From: Candidatus Nomurabacteria bacterium
Lineage (GTDB): Bacteria; Patescibacteriota; Minisyncoccia; Phycocordibacterales; UBA9973
Assembly: GCA_003157195.1 (NCBI GenBank)
Contig: PMIU01000056.1
Coordinates: 1,640-8,337 of the forward strand
DNA length: 6,698 nt
Direction: 5' to 3'
Positions within the stretch are counted from its first letter, which is position 1. Every line of letters begins with the position of its first letter. The notes under the pieces are model-generated. The model saw only the letters and a list, made by a program, of their open reading frames with translations. It did no database searches and had not been told where the DNA came from. The position numbers were made by a program, and so were the translations under genes. Below are positions 4,161-6,698 of the stretch, piece by piece.

Positions 4161-5888
4161 ATGCAAAGGTATGGCGAATTATTACGGACTCTCTTGGAGA
4201 AGAGGGGGATTACGGATGGCGAGCAAGCAGAGATTTTTTTGAACCCGAATTACGAGCGGGATTTTTATGACCCATTTTTGATGCGAGACATGGAAAAGGC
4301 TTGTGTGCGTATTTTTGAAGCGGTAGATGCGGATGAAAAAACGGTTATTTATGCGGATTACGACTGCGATGGTATTCCCGGAGCTGTAATTTTAACTGAT
4401 TTATTTAAAATAATAAATTATAAAAATTATGAGATATACATTCCTCAAAGAAATTCAGAAGGATATGGGCTCAATCTGGAAGCCATAAAACAATTTAGCA
4501 AAAACAAAGTAAAACTTATAATTACTGTTGATTTGGGTATTACGGCGGTGGATGAGGTGGCTCAAGCAGAAGTGGATGGTGTTGATGTGATAATTACCGA
4601 CCATCACTTGCCCCGGCCAGCCTCGGCGGGGTATGCCTCCTTTGACCTACCCAGAGCTTATGCAATTTTAAATCCAAAGGTGGACGAGTACCCTGAAAAA
4701 ATGCTTTGTGGCGCAGGAGTGGTTTTTAAATTAGTTCAAGCTTTTTTAAAAAAATATCAAGAATATTTTAAAATTAAAGACGGTGCGGAAAAATGGATGC
4801 TGGATATGGCCGGGCTGGCGACGCTTTCCGACATGGTGCCGCTCTTGGGCGAGAACCGGGCCATCGCCTATTTCGGAATGAAAGTTCTGAAAAAATCTCC
4901 GCGTCCGGGTCTACAAAAACTTCTGGCCAAAATGAATATTGACCAGAGGTATTTGTCAGGCGACGATGTCGGCTTTATGATAAATCCTCGCCTTAATGCC
5001 GCTTCACGAATGGATGATCCGATGCGGGCATATGAACTCTTGGTGACATCCGATGAGGTGGAGGCAGGTGTATTGGCCAACCATTTATCGAAGATAAATG
5101 ATGAAAGAAAAACTATTGTTACGAGTATTATGCGCGAGGTGAATAAAAAATTTGAGGCAGATTCTGCCAGGGAGAGCAGGGAAGTGATAGTTATCGGTAA
5201 TCCTAAGTGGAGAATCGGTGTTTTGGGTCTTGTGGCCGGAAAAATTTGCGATGAATATCAAAAGCCAGTTTTTGTTTGGGGAAAAGACGAGAATGACTGT
5301 ATCAAAGGGTCTTGTCGGGGTGACGGCTTGGTGTCGGTCGTGGAATTGATGACGGAAACACGTGAATCTTTTATTGATTTTGGTGGGCATGAACAAGCCG
5401 GAGGGTTTACCGTACACAATGATAAAATTCATTTTCTAGAAGAAGCCCTGGCGGTGAATTTTAGGAAAATTATTACAGAAAAAAGTACCCCCTCCGCCGT
5501 TGGCACCTCCCCCTATGTAGGGGGAGGAAAGGTGGGGGTAAATTTTGATATAAAATTTACTCTAGATTCGGTAAATATTAAAAATTGGCGGGAGATAGAC
5601 AAAATGGCCCCCTTTGGGATCGGAAACCCAAAACCTATTTTTCTTTTTGAAAATGTAAAAATAGAAAAAATAAAAAAATTCGGCAAAAATGGCTCAGGCG
5701 AGCATCTGGAAATTACTTTTTCTGATCAGAATAAAAATAAAACTACAGCGATTTCTTTTTTCTCCAATGTGGATTCATTTAAAAATACTTTGAGTGAAGA
5801 TCTCGTTGTAAATCTGCTGGCCACCTTTGACCTCTCTCGCTTTCGCGGCCGGGAAGAGTTAAGATTGAGAATAGAAGATATTTATTAA
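4161..5888 (+). CDS. recJ: Single-stranded-DNA-specific exonuclease RecJ
   Basis: This DHH/DHHA1-family 5'-to-3' single-strand DNA exonuclease acts in recombination and repair; it is 575 residues from this start. The DHH domain shows YADYDCDG (64-71; Asp66, Asp68, Asp70), TVDLG (Asp124), TDHHLP (Asp147, His148, His149), CGAGVVFKL (183-191), LSDMVPL (Asp224) and NPRLNAASRM (275-284). The DHHA1 part shows KWRIGVLGLVAGK (349-361), KGSCRG (382-387) and FGGHEQAGGF (407-416). An OB-type domain follows, with APFGIGNPKPIFLF (483-496). Residues 443-460 are encoded by a GC-rich palindromic repeat lying at the DHHA1/OB junction, and residues 150-160 cover a second GC-rich hairpin. ATG 4161 is chosen because an upstream reading is antisense to HIT and the protein then opens in normal RecJ fashion; ATG 4152 is possible. 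rnhA starts 2 nt after the stop. Confidence 0.96.
   Translation: MQRYGELLRTLLEKRGITDGEQAEIFLNPNYERDFYDPFLMRDMEKACVRIFEAVDADEKTVIYADYDCDGIPGAVILTDLFKIINYKNYEIYIPQRNSEGYGLNLEAIKQFSKNKVKLIITVDLGITAVDEVAQAEVDGVDVIITDHHLPRPASAGYASFDLPRAYAILNPKVDEYPEKMLCGAGVVFKLVQAFLKKYQEYFKIKDGAEKWMLDMAGLATLSDMVPLLGENRAIAYFGMKVLKKSPRPGLQKLLAKMNIDQRYLSGDDVGFMINPRLNAASRMDDPMRAYELLVTSDEVEAGVLANHLSKINDERKTIVTSIMREVNKKFEADSARESREVIVIGNPKWRIGVLGLVAGKICDEYQKPVFVWGKDENDCIKGSCRGDGLVSVVELMTETRESFIDFGGHEQAGGFTVHNDKIHFLEEALAVNFRKIITEKSTPSAVGTSPYVGGGKVGVNFDIKFTLDSVNIKNWREIDKMAPFGIGNPKPIFLFENVKIEKIKKFGKNGSGEHLEITFSDQNKNKTTAISFFSNVDSFKNTLSEDLVVNLLATFDLSRFRGREELRLRIEDIY
4609..4633 (+). repeat. GC-rich hairpin inside recJ
   Basis: CCCC plus GCC (4611-4618, with a one-base bulge at 4615) pairs with GGCGGGG (4625-4631) around the loop AGCCTC, with two weaker closing pairs outside. 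It encodes a segment (PRPASAGY) just after the DHH motif, where related proteins, as I recall them, are shorter. It could be a degraded palindromic insertion or ordinary coding sequence. Confidence 0.4.
5486..5540. repeat. Palindromic repeat inserted in frame in recJ
   Basis: This is a 55-bp nested inverted repeat. The outer arms TACCCCCTCC (5486-5495) and GGTGGGGGTA (5531-5540) pair at 9 of 10 positions. Between them are a short GCC-GTT-GGC hairpin (5496-5504) and a 10-bp stem, CCTCCCCCTA against TAGGGGGAGG (5506-5527), broken only at the central TG. Folded, it makes a three-way junction. It is read through in the recJ frame as codons 443-460 without a stop. Its base composition contrasts sharply with the AT-rich flanks. 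Similar CCTCCCCC...GGGGGAGG palindromes are, to my knowledge, common dispersed intergenic repeats in diverse bacteria. Confidence 0.85.
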
Positions 5889-5890
5889 TT

Positions 5891-6361
5891 ATGATCAAAC
5901 AAGATAAAGTCACAATTTATACGGATGGAGCGGCGAAGGGGAATCCGGGGCGAGCGGGCTGGGGGGCTATTTTTTTAGTGAATGATAAAGTTATTGAAAT
6001 AGGTGGAGGCGCGGAACATGCCACCAATAACCAAATGGAACTTACTGGGCCAATAGAAGCTTTAAAACGTTTAAAAAATAAATTCTCAAACATTGAGCAC
6101 GTAGAGATTGTTTCTGATTCCAAATATGTGATATTGGGTATCACGGAATGGATTTTCAATTGGCAAAAAAATAACTGGCGCAATGCCGCCAAAAAGCCGG
6201 TTTTAAACAAAGAACTTTGGGAAGAATTATACGAGCTGACACAAGAGCTAAAACCAAAATGGAGTTATGTGAAAGGGCACAATGGTGACAAGTGGAACGA
6301 GAGGGCGGACGTGATAGCCACAAGTTTTGCGGAAGGTTTGCCAGTGGAACTTAAAAGATAA
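5891..6361 (+). CDS. rnhA: Ribonuclease HI
   Basis: This enzyme cleaves the RNA strand of RNA-DNA hybrids, removing primers and R-loops; it is cytoplasmic. Its 156 residues match the bacterial type I enzyme. The motifs are complete: IYTDGAAKGNPG (9-20, catalytic Asp12), NNQMELTGPIEAL (46-58, Glu50), IVSDSKYV (73-80, Asp76), KGHNGDKWNERAD (128-140, His130 and Asp140). The basic-protrusion region with Trp residues (WIFNWQKNNWRN, 87-98) used for hybrid binding is present. The ATG is 2 nt after the recJ stop with no clear Shine-Dalgarno site, implying cotranscription and coupled translation. The pairing with RecJ fits joint processing of primers and damaged strands, which is inference. Confidence 0.97.
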   Translation: MIKQDKVTIYTDGAAKGNPGRAGWGAIFLVNDKVIEIGGGAEHATNNQMELTGPIEALKRLKNKFSNIEHVEIVSDSKYVILGITEWIFNWQKNNWRNAAKKPVLNKELWEELYELTQELKPKWSYVKGHNGDKWNERADVIATSFAEGLPVELKR

Positions 6362-6365
6362 ATTT

Positions 6366-6698
6366 ATGAATGAAGATCCTTTTAAAAAACAAGAACAATT
6401 GGCGGTACGGATAGAGATAGCTACGCCTGAAGATTGGGAAGCATATAAAGAAATAAGACTTCTTGCAATTACCGGCAAAGATGCAAATATGTTTGAAGTT
6501 TCACAAGATCCTCAAAAATTAGAAAGTGAAATTAAAAGAATTGATCAAGAATGGAAAGATCTTTTAGATAAAAACGATAGTTTTGTTGTTTTGGCTTGGA
6601 GGGATTCTCAGGTCATAGGTATGGGAGTAGTAAGCAAAAAAGAAAAATATTGGTCACTAGGGGGCGGTTATGTAAGGGAGGGTTTTAGAGAAGAAAAC
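6366..6698 (+). CDS. GNAT-family N-acetyltransferase (partial, 3' end beyond right edge)
   Basis: The first 111 codons are present, open to the right edge. The protein begins MNEDPFKKQEQLAVRIEIATPEDWEAYKEIRLLAI, the beta1-alpha1 opening of GNAT acetyltransferases, which move an acetyl group from acetyl-CoA to an amine. A strand pair follows (SFVVLAWRDSQVIGMGVVSK, about 75-94), then YWSLGGGYVREGFREEN, matching the strand that leads into the acetyl-CoA pyrophosphate loop (V followed by R-G-x-G-x-G/A), which would lie just past the edge. The substrate cannot be told. It starts 4 nt after rnhA with no ribosome site, so it is likely the third gene of the recJ operon. Confidence 0.85.
   Translation, partial: MNEDPFKKQEQLAVRIEIATPEDWEAYKEIRLLAITGKDANMFEVSQDPQKLESEIKRIDQEWKDLLDKNDSFVVLAWRDSQVIGMGVVSKKEKYWSLGGGYVREGFREEN

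Overview
The window looks like a piece of a bacterial chromosome from the Candidate Phyla Radiation, most likely a Parcubacteria-type (Patescibacteria) genome. The support is compact AT-rich genes, very short intergenic gaps, few Shine-Dalgarno sites, a short phosphoglycerate kinase, an unusual triosephosphate isomerase lid, a prepilin gene, and a small stand-alone Cas2-like protein of a kind I associate with that group. All complete genes end in TAA or TAG and no in-frame TGA is seen. The lineage is inferred from general resemblance, not from a marker tree.

Layout, left to right. (1) 1-327 minus: the 5' part of a type IV prepilin gene, running off the left edge. (2) 382-2204 plus: a two-gene glycolytic operon, tpiA and pgk, overlapping by 22 nt and divergent from the prepilin gene. 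(3) 2244-2684: a 441-bp unit made of two copies of a 20-bp perfect palindrome around a 120-codon Cas2-like gene. The outermost bases form 26-bp inverted repeats. (4) 2662-4138 minus: a HIT-family hydrolase gene followed by an AT-rich APH/choline-kinase-fold kinase gene. The last codons and stop of the kinase gene lie inside the right-hand palindrome. (5) 4161-6698 plus: recJ, rnhA and a GNAT acetyltransferase gene (cut by the right edge), packed with gaps of 2 and 4 nt and divergent from the HIT gene.

Functionally, tpiA and pgk serve lower glycolysis. RecJ (5'-3' single-strand exonuclease) and RNase HI fit together in DNA repair and RNA-primer or R-loop processing. HIT and the kinase are probably a small nucleotide or metabolite module of unknown substrate.

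The most interesting content is repeat-related. The palindrome / solo-cas2-like / palindrome unit looks like a candidate mobile or self-propagating element with no cas1 and no CRISPR array. A second, unrelated GC-rich palindromic repeat lies in frame inside recJ and adds about 18 codons at a domain junction, in the manner of protein-coding palindromic insertions. In addition, five genes that open transcription units have a -10-like hexamer 6 to 9 nt before a plausible start codon, which suggests leaderless or near-leaderless mRNAs. No stretch over 300 bases lacks a gene.
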